Assembly: GCA_030628755.1 (NCBI GenBank)
Contig: DAOVQH010000084.1
Location: 1-8,541, forward strand
DNA length: 8,541 nucleotides
DNA from: Candidatus Cloacimonadota bacterium
Lineage (GTDB): Bacteria > Cloacimonadota > Cloacimonadia > Cloacimonadales > TCS61
Direction: 5' to 3'
The notes beneath the pieces are model-generated. The model did not search any database. It saw nothing but the letters and a program-made list of their open reading frames with translations, and had not been told where the DNA came from. Each line of letters begins with the position of its first letter. Position 1 is the first letter of the stretch. Made by a program: the position numbers and the translations under genes. Of this stretch, positions 1 to 6,080 are shown piece by piece.

Positions 1-10
1 ATCAGGTTCA

Positions 11-44
11 AACCCGACTCGGGTTCACGAACTCGAGTCGAGTT
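11..44. repeat. pair of related 15-bp palindromes
   Basis: Two palindromes lie 19 bp apart centre to centre. The first (11-25) reads aacccga-c-tcgggtt and the second (30-44) aactcga-g-tcgagtt; each has perfect 7-bp arms around one central base. They differ at one arm position, C in one and T in the other, and the partner base changes to match, so both stay self-complementary. The central base is also complementary (c versus g), so the second looks like an inverted copy of the first. An outer gttc (6-9) and gaac (29-32) could extend the first stem. No T-run follows, so an intrinsic terminator is unlikely. Their role is unknown. Confidence 0.6.
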
Positions 45-67
45 AGCAAATTATTTTTATTTGTTTT

Positions 68-98
68 GCCTGCCACGATGAAGCGTAGCGAAGGCGGG
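68..98. repeat. GC-rich hairpin-forming element
   Basis: A GC-rich island stands in otherwise AT-rich DNA. cctgcc at 69-74 can pair with ggcggg at 93-98, giving a 6-bp stem with one G-T wobble around an 18-nt loop that contains gaagcgtagcgaag. The base composition is unlike its surroundings, which suggests a dispersed repeat inserted between genes. From memory, similar 'gaagcgtagcgaaggcggg' stretches recur between genes in various uncultured bacterial genomes, but only one copy is visible here and the repeat status is an inference. Confidence 0.4.
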
Positions 99-110
99 TT
101 AGTTATTAAA

Positions 111-130
111 TAATTCGCGTTAATTTGCGG
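111..130. repeat. 10-bp tandem duplication before the transporter gene
   Basis: Two adjacent 10-bp units, taattcgcgt (111-120) and taatttgcgg (121-130), match at 8 of 10 positions. They end just before the ribosome-binding site of the transporter gene. The unit length is close to one helical turn. It could be a regulator half-site pair or a remnant of a dispersed repeat; the sequence does not decide. Confidence 0.4.
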
Positions 131-149
131 TTAGAAAGGAGATAAACCT

Positions 150-1901
150 ATGGCAAAAAGAGAACATTGGTCGAGCAGAAGGGCTTTTATTTTAGCAGCT
201 ATTGGTTCTGCTATTGGTTTGGGGAATATCTGGAGATTCCCTTTTAAATGTTATGAAAATGGTGGAGGTGCTTTCCTTGTTGCTTACATTATTGCTATGA
301 TCACAGCAGGTATTCCATTATTGATTATGGAACTCAGTTTAGGACATCGTTTTAAACTTGCTGCTCCGCTTTCGTTTCGAAAAATCGGCAAGAAATTTGA
401 GTGGATAGGCTGGTGGGCAGTGTTTGTGGGATTTGTTATTGTTTGCTATTATGCTGTTGTAATGGCCTGGGGTTTGAATTACTCAGTATTCTCTTTCACA
501 CAGGCGTGGGGAGAAGATACAAGTAATTTCTTTTTTAAAGATTTTCTGGGGCTTACAGAAGGACCTTATAAATTAGGAGGGATTCAAGTACCAATATTGA
601 TTTCTTTAATTGTTGGTTGGATACTGATTGTAGGGGCAGTTTGGAAAGGAGCAAAAACAGTTTCAAAGGTAGTCTATGTAACAGTGTTTTTACCCTGGTT
701 GCTTTTAATAGTATTTGTTATTAGAGGAGTTACACTTCCTGGCTCAATGAATGGCATTATCTATTATTTACAACCACATTTCAAAGAGCTATTAAATCCC
801 AGTGTGTGGATTGCAGCTTATGGACAGATCTTTTATTCCTTGTCTATTGGTTTTGGAATTATGATTGCTTATGCAAGTTTTTTACATAAAGATGCTGAAA
901 TTATCAACAGTTCGATTATTATTACTCTCAGTAATTGCACAACCTCATTCATTGGGGGATTTGCAGTATTTGGAGCTCTCGGTTATTATGCTCAAATTAC
1001 CGGACAAGCAGTTGAAAATGTATTAAAAGGTGGACCGGGTCTTGCTTTTATTGCCTATCCCACCATAATAAATCATCTTCCTTTTGCAAGATTTTTTGGA
1101 ATTATATTTTTCTTGATGTTGTTGACTTTAGCTATTGATTCTGCATTTTCTCTGTTAGAATCTGTTTCTTCGGCTATGCGTGATAAATTTGGCTGGAGTA
1201 TTAAAAGGTCTAATTTCACAGTCGCTTCAATTGCGTTAGTAATTGGCTTAATCTTCACAACTGGAGCAGGACTTTTCTGGTTGGATATTGTAGATAAATG
1301 GATTGAATTTTTCGGGTTATGTGCTGTAGTCTTAGTTGAATGTGTTGTTTTGGGGTGGTTTTTCAAGCTTGATAAACTAAGAGAATATGCAAATGCTTAC
1401 TCGGAAATAAAAATTGGGAAATTATGGAATTATCTTATAAAATTTATTCTTCCTGTTATAATATTTGCTCTGATAATAACTGAAACGATTAAACTAATTA
1501 CTAAAGGGTATGGAGATTATCCCACCAGTGCCCTCATAATTGCAGGATGGGGTGTTGTGATCATTTTGCCAATTATTGCTTTAATATTCGCAGGAACAAA
1601 AAGGAAAAAGGTTGTTCCTGATTCTGAAATTGTTATCCCTAAAACTCCATTTATAGGTGAAGTAGGTTATTTTCGTTTGAATAGATATTTGAATTGTATT
1701 TTGATTCTTGCTGTGTTAATGGCTATTTTATTGATTTTAAGCAATTATGTAGAATCACTGAAACCTTTAATAATTCCTGCTATTGGTATTTGTATTTTTC
1801 TGGTATTAGTGGGAGGAGCAATCTACTTTACAATAATTTCAATTAAAGATAGTTCGGTTAGAGACAGCTGGGCGGAAAAAGCACTTGAAAAGGAAGAATA
1901 A
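150..1901 (+). CDS. NSS-family Na+-coupled amino-acid transporter (SNF/SLC6-like)
   Basis: This 583-aa inner-membrane protein belongs to the neurotransmitter:sodium symporter family. TM1 carries the signature GLGNIWRFPF (23-32), followed by NGGGAF (37-42). Sodium-site residues are present: A21, N26 and N262 for Na1, and D330-S331 in TM8 for Na2. R29 and D382 match the LeuT extracellular gate (R30, D404). G23 stands where monoamine transporters have Asp (SERT D98), so the substrate is probably an amino acid. Y46, Q226, S230, N262 and S266 match the five chloride-site residues of SERT; LeuT has Glu at the last, so Cl- dependence is predicted. I count about 12 core helices to residue 481, then two more at about 512-531 and 539-563, beyond the LeuT fold. 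The start is supported by aaggag at 136-141, 8 nt before the ATG. It heads a tight cluster with the TPR gene 7 nt downstream. The exact substrate is unknown. Confidence 0.93.
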   Translation: MAKREHWSSRRAFILAAIGSAIGLGNIWRFPFKCYENGGGAFLVAYIIAMITAGIPLLIMELSLGHRFKLAAPLSFRKIGKKFEWIGWWAVFVGFVIVCYYAVVMAWGLNYSVFSFTQAWGEDTSNFFFKDFLGLTEGPYKLGGIQVPILISLIVGWILIVGAVWKGAKTVSKVVYVTVFLPWLLLIVFVIRGVTLPGSMNGIIYYLQPHFKELLNPSVWIAAYGQIFYSLSIGFGIMIAYASFLHKDAEIINSSIIITLSNCTTSFIGGFAVFGALGYYAQITGQAVENVLKGGPGLAFIAYPTIINHLPFARFFGIIFFLMLLTLAIDSAFSLLESVSSAMRDKFGWSIKRSNFTVASIALVIGLIFTTGAGLFWLDIVDKWIEFFGLCAVVLVECVVLGWFFKLDKLREYANAYSEIKIGKLWNYLIKFILPVIIFALIITETIKLITKGYGDYPTSALIIAGWGVVIILPIIALIFAGTKRKKVVPDSEIVIPKTPFIGEVGYFRLNRYLNCILILAVLMAILLILSNYVESLKPLIIPAIGICIFLVLVGGAIYFTIISIKDSSVRDSWAEKALEKEE

Positions 1902-1908
1902 AGAAAAT

Positions 1909-3627
1909 ATGTTTAGTCGGGTTTTGAAAGTTTTAATTTTAATCGTTATTTTCACCTGTAGTTTGTATGCATTTGATAAAAGAGAAGTACTTCTCAAACA
2001 GGCTAATAGGCTCGTAACCCGCAGACAGTATGAAAAAGCAATAAACATATATGAATCACTTCTCGAAGATTATCCGGATGATCACGTTATTGTGGAAAGA
2101 CTAATTGTTAATCTACTTAGAATTTCAAAGATAGAAAAAGCTGAAAAAATCCTGGAAGATAAAAAGAACATCTTATCTGGAATTGAATATGTCAGACTCA
2201 AAACATCAATCCTTCTATTAAAAGGAGAGATCAAACAAGCTTATAAATTCTGCAAGAACTTCCTTAACGAAAATTCTAGAAGAATGAACTACTACAAGAT
2301 TTTAGCAAATATATTCGAGCAATATCGTCAGTATGAGTATGCAATCGAAATTCTGAAACAAGCCCGAAAAATAGCGAATGACAATCATCTACATACTAAA
2401 GAACTGGCATTTAATTACCAGAATTTGAAAGATTATCAGAATGCAATTATCGAGTATCTGAAACTGCTTGAACGTCAAAAAAGTTACTATAATTTTGTTC
2501 TTAATAGACTAAAAAAAATCCTGCAGGAAGATAAAGCATACATCACTACCATTGAGAAATCAGTAAGAAAATCAAAGCATAAGAAGATTCAGGAAATTTA
2601 TGCTTTATGCCTGGCAGAGATAGGTGAATATGAAAAAGCTCTTAAAGAATATGAAACCTTAGATACTTCTAAATTGAAAGATTTTGGTGATAGATTGGTA
2701 AGCAACGGGAATCTTGATATTGCAATCAGTGCTTATGAAACCTACATTGGTAAAATCCGTGAACCATATTTAATTTCTGATGTTAAGATAAAATTAGCGG
2801 GGATATACATCACACACGGGCAACTCGATAAAGCTAAAGAAGTGCTTTTTCAAGTTTATGAAGACAGCAGCATTAAAGGAAAGAAATATCGCCATAAAAC
2901 CAGGGCCAACAGGTTTTGCCGTGAACTGTTAGCTGAAGTTCTATTAAAGCAGAATGCACCCAATAAAGAAGTCCTGAAGTATTTGGATGAAGCAAAAACC
3001 TATGCTTTTAATAGGAAAGAAAAAAATGTGATCGAATTTAAAATTATACATTTTCAGATAATGAATGAACAATATTCTCAAAGTAAAGAAAAGTTATCTA
3101 AAATCCTGAAAAAAGAAGATGCAAGTTCTGATATTTACAAATTGGGTTATTATTATTCCTTTCTTCTTGCTTTAATGCAGAATGATCCAGCAGCAGACAG
3201 CCTTCTGGGAGAATTATTAATCAACTTGCCTGAAAACTATATTACAAATGATGCTCTTTTTCTTTCGGTGCTTGGTTCTGGTCTCGACGGGAATACCAGG
3301 GAAGATTTTCTTTCTGCATATCGCAAAAGGTTGCTGTTTAAGGATGAAAAAGCGATTGAGATATTAATGGGAATTTATAATGGATCCCAAAATGAAGAAA
3401 TGCTTATCCTTGCAGGAGAATGGGCAATTGAATCTAATAAAAAGGATCAAGCTATCAGTATTTTTTCACACGAGTATTCTAATGAATTATTAGCTGAGTA
3501 TGCTTTGCTTCAGAAAACTAGGATAACTCAGGATGAAATTGAAAAGGCAAAATTGAGTACTGATTTTCTGAAACTGAATCCTCAGTCTGTATTTTCTCCT
3601 GAGTTCAGGAAATTGCTGGAGAACTGA
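1909..3627 (+). CDS. exported TPR-repeat protein
   Basis: This 572-aa protein is built of helical TPR-like repeats. The N-terminus is a Sec signal peptide: R4 and K7, then a hydrophobic core (VLILIVIFT), with likely cleavage after SLYA (residue 21). A Cys lies in the core, but IFTC is a poor lipobox, so a lipoprotein is less likely. TPR-like units with the A/Y-x-x-A-I pattern include QYEKAINIYESLL near 41-53, QYEYAIEILKQA near 141-152, DYQNAIIEYLKLL near 175-187, EYEKALKEYETL near 240-251, NLDIAISAYETY near 268-279 and QLDKAKEVL near 305-313; the C-terminal half is more diverged. I chose ATG 1909, 7 nt after the transporter stop, because it gives a compact signal peptide. An in-frame TTG at 1885 would add 8 residues and overlap the upstream gene. 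The stop overlaps the next start. It is probably a periplasmic scaffold; its specific role is unknown. Confidence 0.85.
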   Translation: MFSRVLKVLILIVIFTCSLYAFDKREVLLKQANRLVTRRQYEKAINIYESLLEDYPDDHVIVERLIVNLLRISKIEKAEKILEDKKNILSGIEYVRLKTSILLLKGEIKQAYKFCKNFLNENSRRMNYYKILANIFEQYRQYEYAIEILKQARKIANDNHLHTKELAFNYQNLKDYQNAIIEYLKLLERQKSYYNFVLNRLKKILQEDKAYITTIEKSVRKSKHKKIQEIYALCLAEIGEYEKALKEYETLDTSKLKDFGDRLVSNGNLDIAISAYETYIGKIREPYLISDVKIKLAGIYITHGQLDKAKEVLFQVYEDSSIKGKKYRHKTRANRFCRELLAEVLLKQNAPNKEVLKYLDEAKTYAFNRKEKNVIEFKIIHFQIMNEQYSQSKEKLSKILKKEDASSDIYKLGYYYSFLLALMQNDPAADSLLGELLINLPENYITNDALFLSVLGSGLDGNTREDFLSAYRKRLLFKDEKAIEILMGIYNGSQNEEMLILAGEWAIESNKKDQAISIFSHEYSNELLAEYALLQKTRITQDEIEKAKLSTDFLKLNPQSVFSPEFRKLLEN

Positions 3628-3872
3628 TGAGACCTGTTTTTAGATATTTTGTTTTGTTTCTAATATTTTTTCTGTTATTCAGGTTTTTTGGTATAATCCT
3701 TTCCTTTACTATTCGCTTCTGGTATATCGTGTTACCTGTATTAATTTATTTCTATTTCGTAGCAAAAAAACGTTTGGAAAATAAATACACCAAACGAAGA
3801 ACAGGTCTTGATCCTGATAAAGAGGTAAAACTGAAAAAGGAACCAAAGATAGAAGTGGAAGATGAAGATTAA
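3627..3872 (+). CDS. small membrane protein of unknown function
   Basis: This 81-aa protein has a very hydrophobic, Phe-rich N-terminal half, roughly residues 7-47. Arginines at about 19 and 30 probably divide it into two membrane helices. A charged tail (48-81) follows, rich in Lys/Arg at first and ending in the acidic stretch EVEDED, probably cytoplasmic. The ATG shares one base with the upstream stop (tgATG, 3625-3629), and tggag at 3617-3621 gives 5-nt spacing, so it is translationally coupled to the TPR gene. Its own 3' end overlaps xerD by 11 nt. Overlaps on both sides and a good ribosome-binding site support a real gene. I do not recognise the family. Similar small two-helix proteins with charged tails are common as uncharacterised DUFs in the FCB group. 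Confidence 0.75.
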   Translation: MRPVFRYFVLFLIFFLLFRFFGIILSFTIRFWYIVLPVLIYFYFVAKKRLENKYTKRRTGLDPDKEVKLKKEPKIEVEDED

Positions 3873-4764
3873 AGAAATATCTCCCCATAATCTGGCTCTT
3901 TTAAACGGTTTTCAATACCATTTGAAAGTTGAAAAAGGACTTTCTCCCAATAGTGTAGAGAGCTATTACCGAGATTTGAGAGATTTTCTTTTATTTGTTC
4001 AGAAAAAAACTGAGACCATTCAAACTGGTGATGTGATAAATTATTTTGTAAATCTGCAGGGGATAGGCATTTCAAATTCGAGTATAGCCAGAAAGAGAAG
4101 TTCAATAAAATCTTTTTTCAAATTCTTAAAAGAAGAAGAAATTGAAATATCGATCAATTTAGATGATATTCCCAAAATAAAATATTCTCAAAAGCTTCCT
4201 GATGTTCTCTCAGTTAAAGAGATGTTCCGTCTTCTTGATAATATTCCTACAGAAAGTATGAATGGGTTGCGTAACAAAGCTATGCTTGAACTTATGTATG
4301 CAAGTGGTCTCAGGATTTCGGAGGCTATTAATCTATCAATCCATGATATTAATTGGGATGAGAAAGTGATCAGGGTTATGGGTAAAGGTGGTAAACAAAG
4401 AGTTGTACCGGTTGCAGAGAAATCCATGGAATTTATGGAACAATATTTTAATTCTGCCAGATCGCTTCTAAAAAAGGAAAAGAATACGGATTATTTCTTT
4501 TTGAACAGGTCAGGCAATAAGCTCAGTAGAATGGGAGTATGGAAAATAATTTATAAACTTGCATTAGAAGCAGGCATAAAAAAACACGTTTCACCACACA
4601 CATTTCGTCATTCTTTTGCCACTCATCTTTTAGAAGCTGGTGCAAATTTACGGGTTGTTCAAATGCTGCTCGGTCATGCCAGTATTAACACAACCCAGAT
4701 ATATACGAATATAGATACAAATTTTATTGTTAAAGAGCATCGTCTTTATCATCCTCGTGGCTAA
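3862..4764 (+). CDS. xerD: tyrosine recombinase XerD
   Basis: This 300-aa site-specific recombinase is the usual length for Xer proteins. An N-terminal SAM-like core-binding domain (about 10-95, with GLSPNSVESYYRDL) is followed by the catalytic domain (about 110-300). All catalytic residues are present: R151 (GLRISE), K175 (GKGGKQR), H246 and R249 (HTFRH), H272 (LLGHAS) and nucleophile Y281 (QIYTNI). Their spacing matches E. coli XerD (R148, K172, H244, R247, H270, Y279). The C-terminal end, EHRLYHPRG, resembles the XerD tail (HHPRA) more than XerC, so I call XerD. In the family XerD acts with a partner Xer protein at dif to resolve chromosome dimers, with FtsK. No dif-like site or second Xer gene is visible here. 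The start overlaps the upstream gene by 11 nt and has only a weak purine-rich ribosome-binding site, which points to coupled translation. Confidence 0.88.
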   Translation: MKIKEISPHNLALLNGFQYHLKVEKGLSPNSVESYYRDLRDFLLFVQKKTETIQTGDVINYFVNLQGIGISNSSIARKRSSIKSFFKFLKEEEIEISINLDDIPKIKYSQKLPDVLSVKEMFRLLDNIPTESMNGLRNKAMLELMYASGLRISEAINLSIHDINWDEKVIRVMGKGGKQRVVPVAEKSMEFMEQYFNSARSLLKKEKNTDYFFLNRSGNKLSRMGVWKIIYKLALEAGIKKHVSPHTFRHSFATHLLEAGANLRVVQMLLGHASINTTQIYTNIDTNFIVKEHRLYHPRG

Positions 4765-4790
4765 TAAAATATGGTTAATGAATAGAATTA

Positions 4791-4802
4791 TTGACATATA
4801 AA
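4791..4802 (+). promoter_or_regulatory. possible promoter before the second TPR gene
   Basis: A perfect TTGACA (4791-4796) lies in the 83-nt gap after xerD, but 17 nt downstream there is only aaaatg, a poor -10. TATAAA (4797-4802) directly abuts it and could itself be a -10, although no good -35 lies at the right distance upstream. The leader then runs through three A-tracts (4800-4806, 4810-4817, 4824-4831) to a strong ribosome-binding site, ggagg (4836-4840). A promoter in this gap is plausible, but its exact position is unclear. Confidence 0.3.
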
Positions 4803-4847
4803 AAAAGATAAAAAAAATGTCTGAAAAAAAATCATGGAGGGTTATTT

Positions 4848-5837
4848 ATGAATAAAAAAATTGGAGTTCTATTAATCTTTGTTATGATTATGTTTTTTAG
4901 TAATCTTTATGCTCAGAAGTCTCTGGAAAGAATTGCTAATGAATTAGCTAATCAGGGAGATTCCTTATTCACAGAAGGAAACTATTCTAAAGCAGGTAAA
5001 AACTTTGAAAATGCTATGGAAAAACTAAATGAAGCTGTAGAGAAAGATGGTATTCCGCTCGATAATGATAAAATTTCTTTATGGTTGACAAATGCTTATA
5101 AATCCTATGTAAAGGGAAGTGATTTTGAAGATGCAGTTCGTGTGTTAGTTGAGAGAAAGAAACTTGACCCTTCAAATTATGACTTGGTAAAAACTCAAGC
5201 AATCATTTATAAAAAATATCTAAATAATGTACCCAAAGCTATTGAAGTTTTAAAAGCTTACGAAGATATCAAACAGACATTTAACAACCAAAAGAGAATT
5301 GGGTCTTATTATTTAGCATTAGAAGATTATGAGAATTCATTGATATGGTACAAGAAGGCATATAAACTTAGACAAGATTCAGGAGTTATTAAGAAAATTG
5401 CTGTTATCTTGTATAAATATCTTGGAAGAAATGAAGAAGCTATCAAAGCATATGAGGACTTTCTGCTTACTAATCCAAAAGAAAGTGTTTTAGTGCAGAC
5501 ATACAAAAATATGGGAGCACTTTATGATGAACTTAAAAATACTGCAAAATCTATCGAGTATTATGAAAAAACTTTATCTTTGAAGTATGATAGTAATATA
5601 ACCCTTCTTCTCATAACTAAGTATTATGATAATGATGCATATAATAAGGCTTTGGAAAAGATAGCTCTTCTTTTGAAAAATAAGCCCGGGCACAATGATG
5701 CGATTTATTATCGAGCAATGATTGAATACAACCGCGATGAAAAAGCAGCAGCAAAAGCTGATTTTCAGAAACTTACCAAAGATCCGAAATATAGCAAGAT
5801 CGCAAAAGGATTTATCGAAAGTATCGAATCTGAATAG
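4848..5837 (+). CDS. exported TPR-repeat protein
   Basis: This 329-aa protein begins with a clear Sec signal peptide: MNKK, a hydrophobic core at residues 5-18, and likely cleavage after NLYA (22), leaving Gln as the first mature residue. The rest is about eight TPR-like helical pairs, near 31-64, 78-109, 112-143, 150-176, 183-210, 217-248, 251-282 and 285-313. The clearest are EDYENSLIWYKKAYKL, GRNEEAIKAYEDFLLTNP and NTAKSIEYYEKTLSL. No catalytic domain is visible. It is probably a periplasmic protein-interaction scaffold with an unknown partner. The start is firm: ggagg at 4836-4840 lies 7 nt before the ATG, and the signal peptide starts right there. It appears to be its own transcription unit, with 83 nt upstream and 243 nt of repeat-bearing DNA downstream. 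It is not an obvious close duplicate of the TPR protein at 1909-3627. Confidence 0.87.
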   Translation: MNKKIGVLLIFVMIMFFSNLYAQKSLERIANELANQGDSLFTEGNYSKAGKNFENAMEKLNEAVEKDGIPLDNDKISLWLTNAYKSYVKGSDFEDAVRVLVERKKLDPSNYDLVKTQAIIYKKYLNNVPKAIEVLKAYEDIKQTFNNQKRIGSYYLALEDYENSLIWYKKAYKLRQDSGVIKKIAVILYKYLGRNEEAIKAYEDFLLTNPKESVLVQTYKNMGALYDELKNTAKSIEYYEKTLSLKYDSNITLLLITKYYDNDAYNKALEKIALLLKNKPGHNDAIYYRAMIEYNRDEKAAAKADFQKLTKDPKYSKIAKGFIESIESE

Positions 5838-5908
5838 TTTTTTCTTAATTGGATTTTAAAGATTTGGAAAATGCGAGAACTTAGATTCTTGTATTCTCTT
5901 TTTTAGCT

Positions 5909-5933
5909 TGTTCCCAAACTCCGTTTGGGAACA
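5909..5933. repeat. palindrome A of the pre-tpiA array
   Basis: This is the longest and cleanest palindrome of the array. The left arm is ttgttcccaaac read from 5908, with pairing from 5909 to 5919; the loop is tcc (5920-5922), and the right arm gtttgggaaca (5923-5933) completes a perfect 11-bp stem. The inner core is aaac-tcc-gttt. No T-run follows on the + strand, so it is not a standard intrinsic terminator. Confidence 0.7.
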
Positions 5934-5943
5934 CAATAGAATA

Positions 5944-5958
5944 TGAAACTCCGTTTCA
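5944..5958. repeat. palindrome B of the pre-tpiA array
   Basis: The arms tgaaac and gtttca form a perfect 6-bp stem around loop tcc (5950-5952). The core is identical to palindrome A (aaac-tcc-gttt), but the outer stem bases differ. Its centre lies 30 nt after that of A. A weak outer pairing of aata (5940-5943) with tatt (5963-5966) is possible. Confidence 0.6.
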
Positions 5959-5969
5959 CAAATATTTTC

Positions 5970-5982
5970 AAAACAGAGTTTT
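5970..5982. repeat. palindrome C of the pre-tpiA array (degenerate)
   Basis: The arms aaaac and gtttt form a 5-bp stem around loop aga (5975-5977). The core aaac-aga-gttt is one base away from the reverse complement of the A/B core (aaac-gga-gttt), so this copy is inverted and has decayed slightly. Its centre lies 25 nt after that of B. Confidence 0.5.
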
Positions 5983-5995
5983 TGGATAAGATGCA

Positions 5996-6016
5996 TTCCA
6001 AAACGGAGTTTTGGAA
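5996..6016. repeat. palindrome D of the pre-tpiA array
   Basis: The arms ttccaaaac and gttttggaa form a perfect 9-bp stem around loop gga (6005-6007), in inverted orientation relative to A and B. Its centre lies 30 nt after that of C. The right arm and the following cgag are repeated almost exactly in element E. Confidence 0.65.
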
Positions 6017-6029
6017 CGAGCAGTAGGAT

Positions 6030-6044
6030 GGAGTTTTGAACGAG
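6030..6044. repeat. half-palindrome E of the pre-tpiA array
   Basis: ggagttttgaacgag repeats the loop, right arm and trailing bases of palindrome D (6005-6020) with one G deleted. The left arm has been lost: the bases before it (aggat) no longer pair. The loop centre still lies 25 nt after that of D, in phase with the rest of the array. Confidence 0.5.
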
Positions 6045-6080
6045 ATGTAAATAAGTAAGTTTCTTAAAATGGAGTAAATT

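Noticed and set aside
1073..1366. 97-codon open frame on the minus strand inside the transporter gene
   Set aside because: It lies opposite a clear membrane-protein gene; the translation is low-complexity and matches no family I know.
4765..4847. dif recombination site beside xerD
   Set aside because: No 28-bp sequence with two Xer half-sites and a 6-bp spacer is recognisable here or in the other gaps.
1909..5837. The two TPR genes as a recent duplication
   Set aside because: They share a signal-peptide style and repeat class, but lengths (572 and 329 aa) and sequences outside the TPR pattern do not align by eye.
5809..5843. Terminator at the T-run 5838-5843 after the TPR stop
   Set aside because: The only upstream pairing (gatt/aatc with an inner cga/tcg) is short, bulged and ends 7 nt before the T-run.
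5909..5933. Intrinsic terminator for the upstream TPR gene
   Set aside because: The stem is strong, but neither strand has a T-run right after it: acacaatag follows on +, and the - strand continues into an A-run.
5909..6044. CRISPR-like repeat array
   Set aside because: Repeats are 13-25 bp palindromes of variable arm length in both orientations, separated by very short gaps; there are no uniform repeats, spacers or cas genes.
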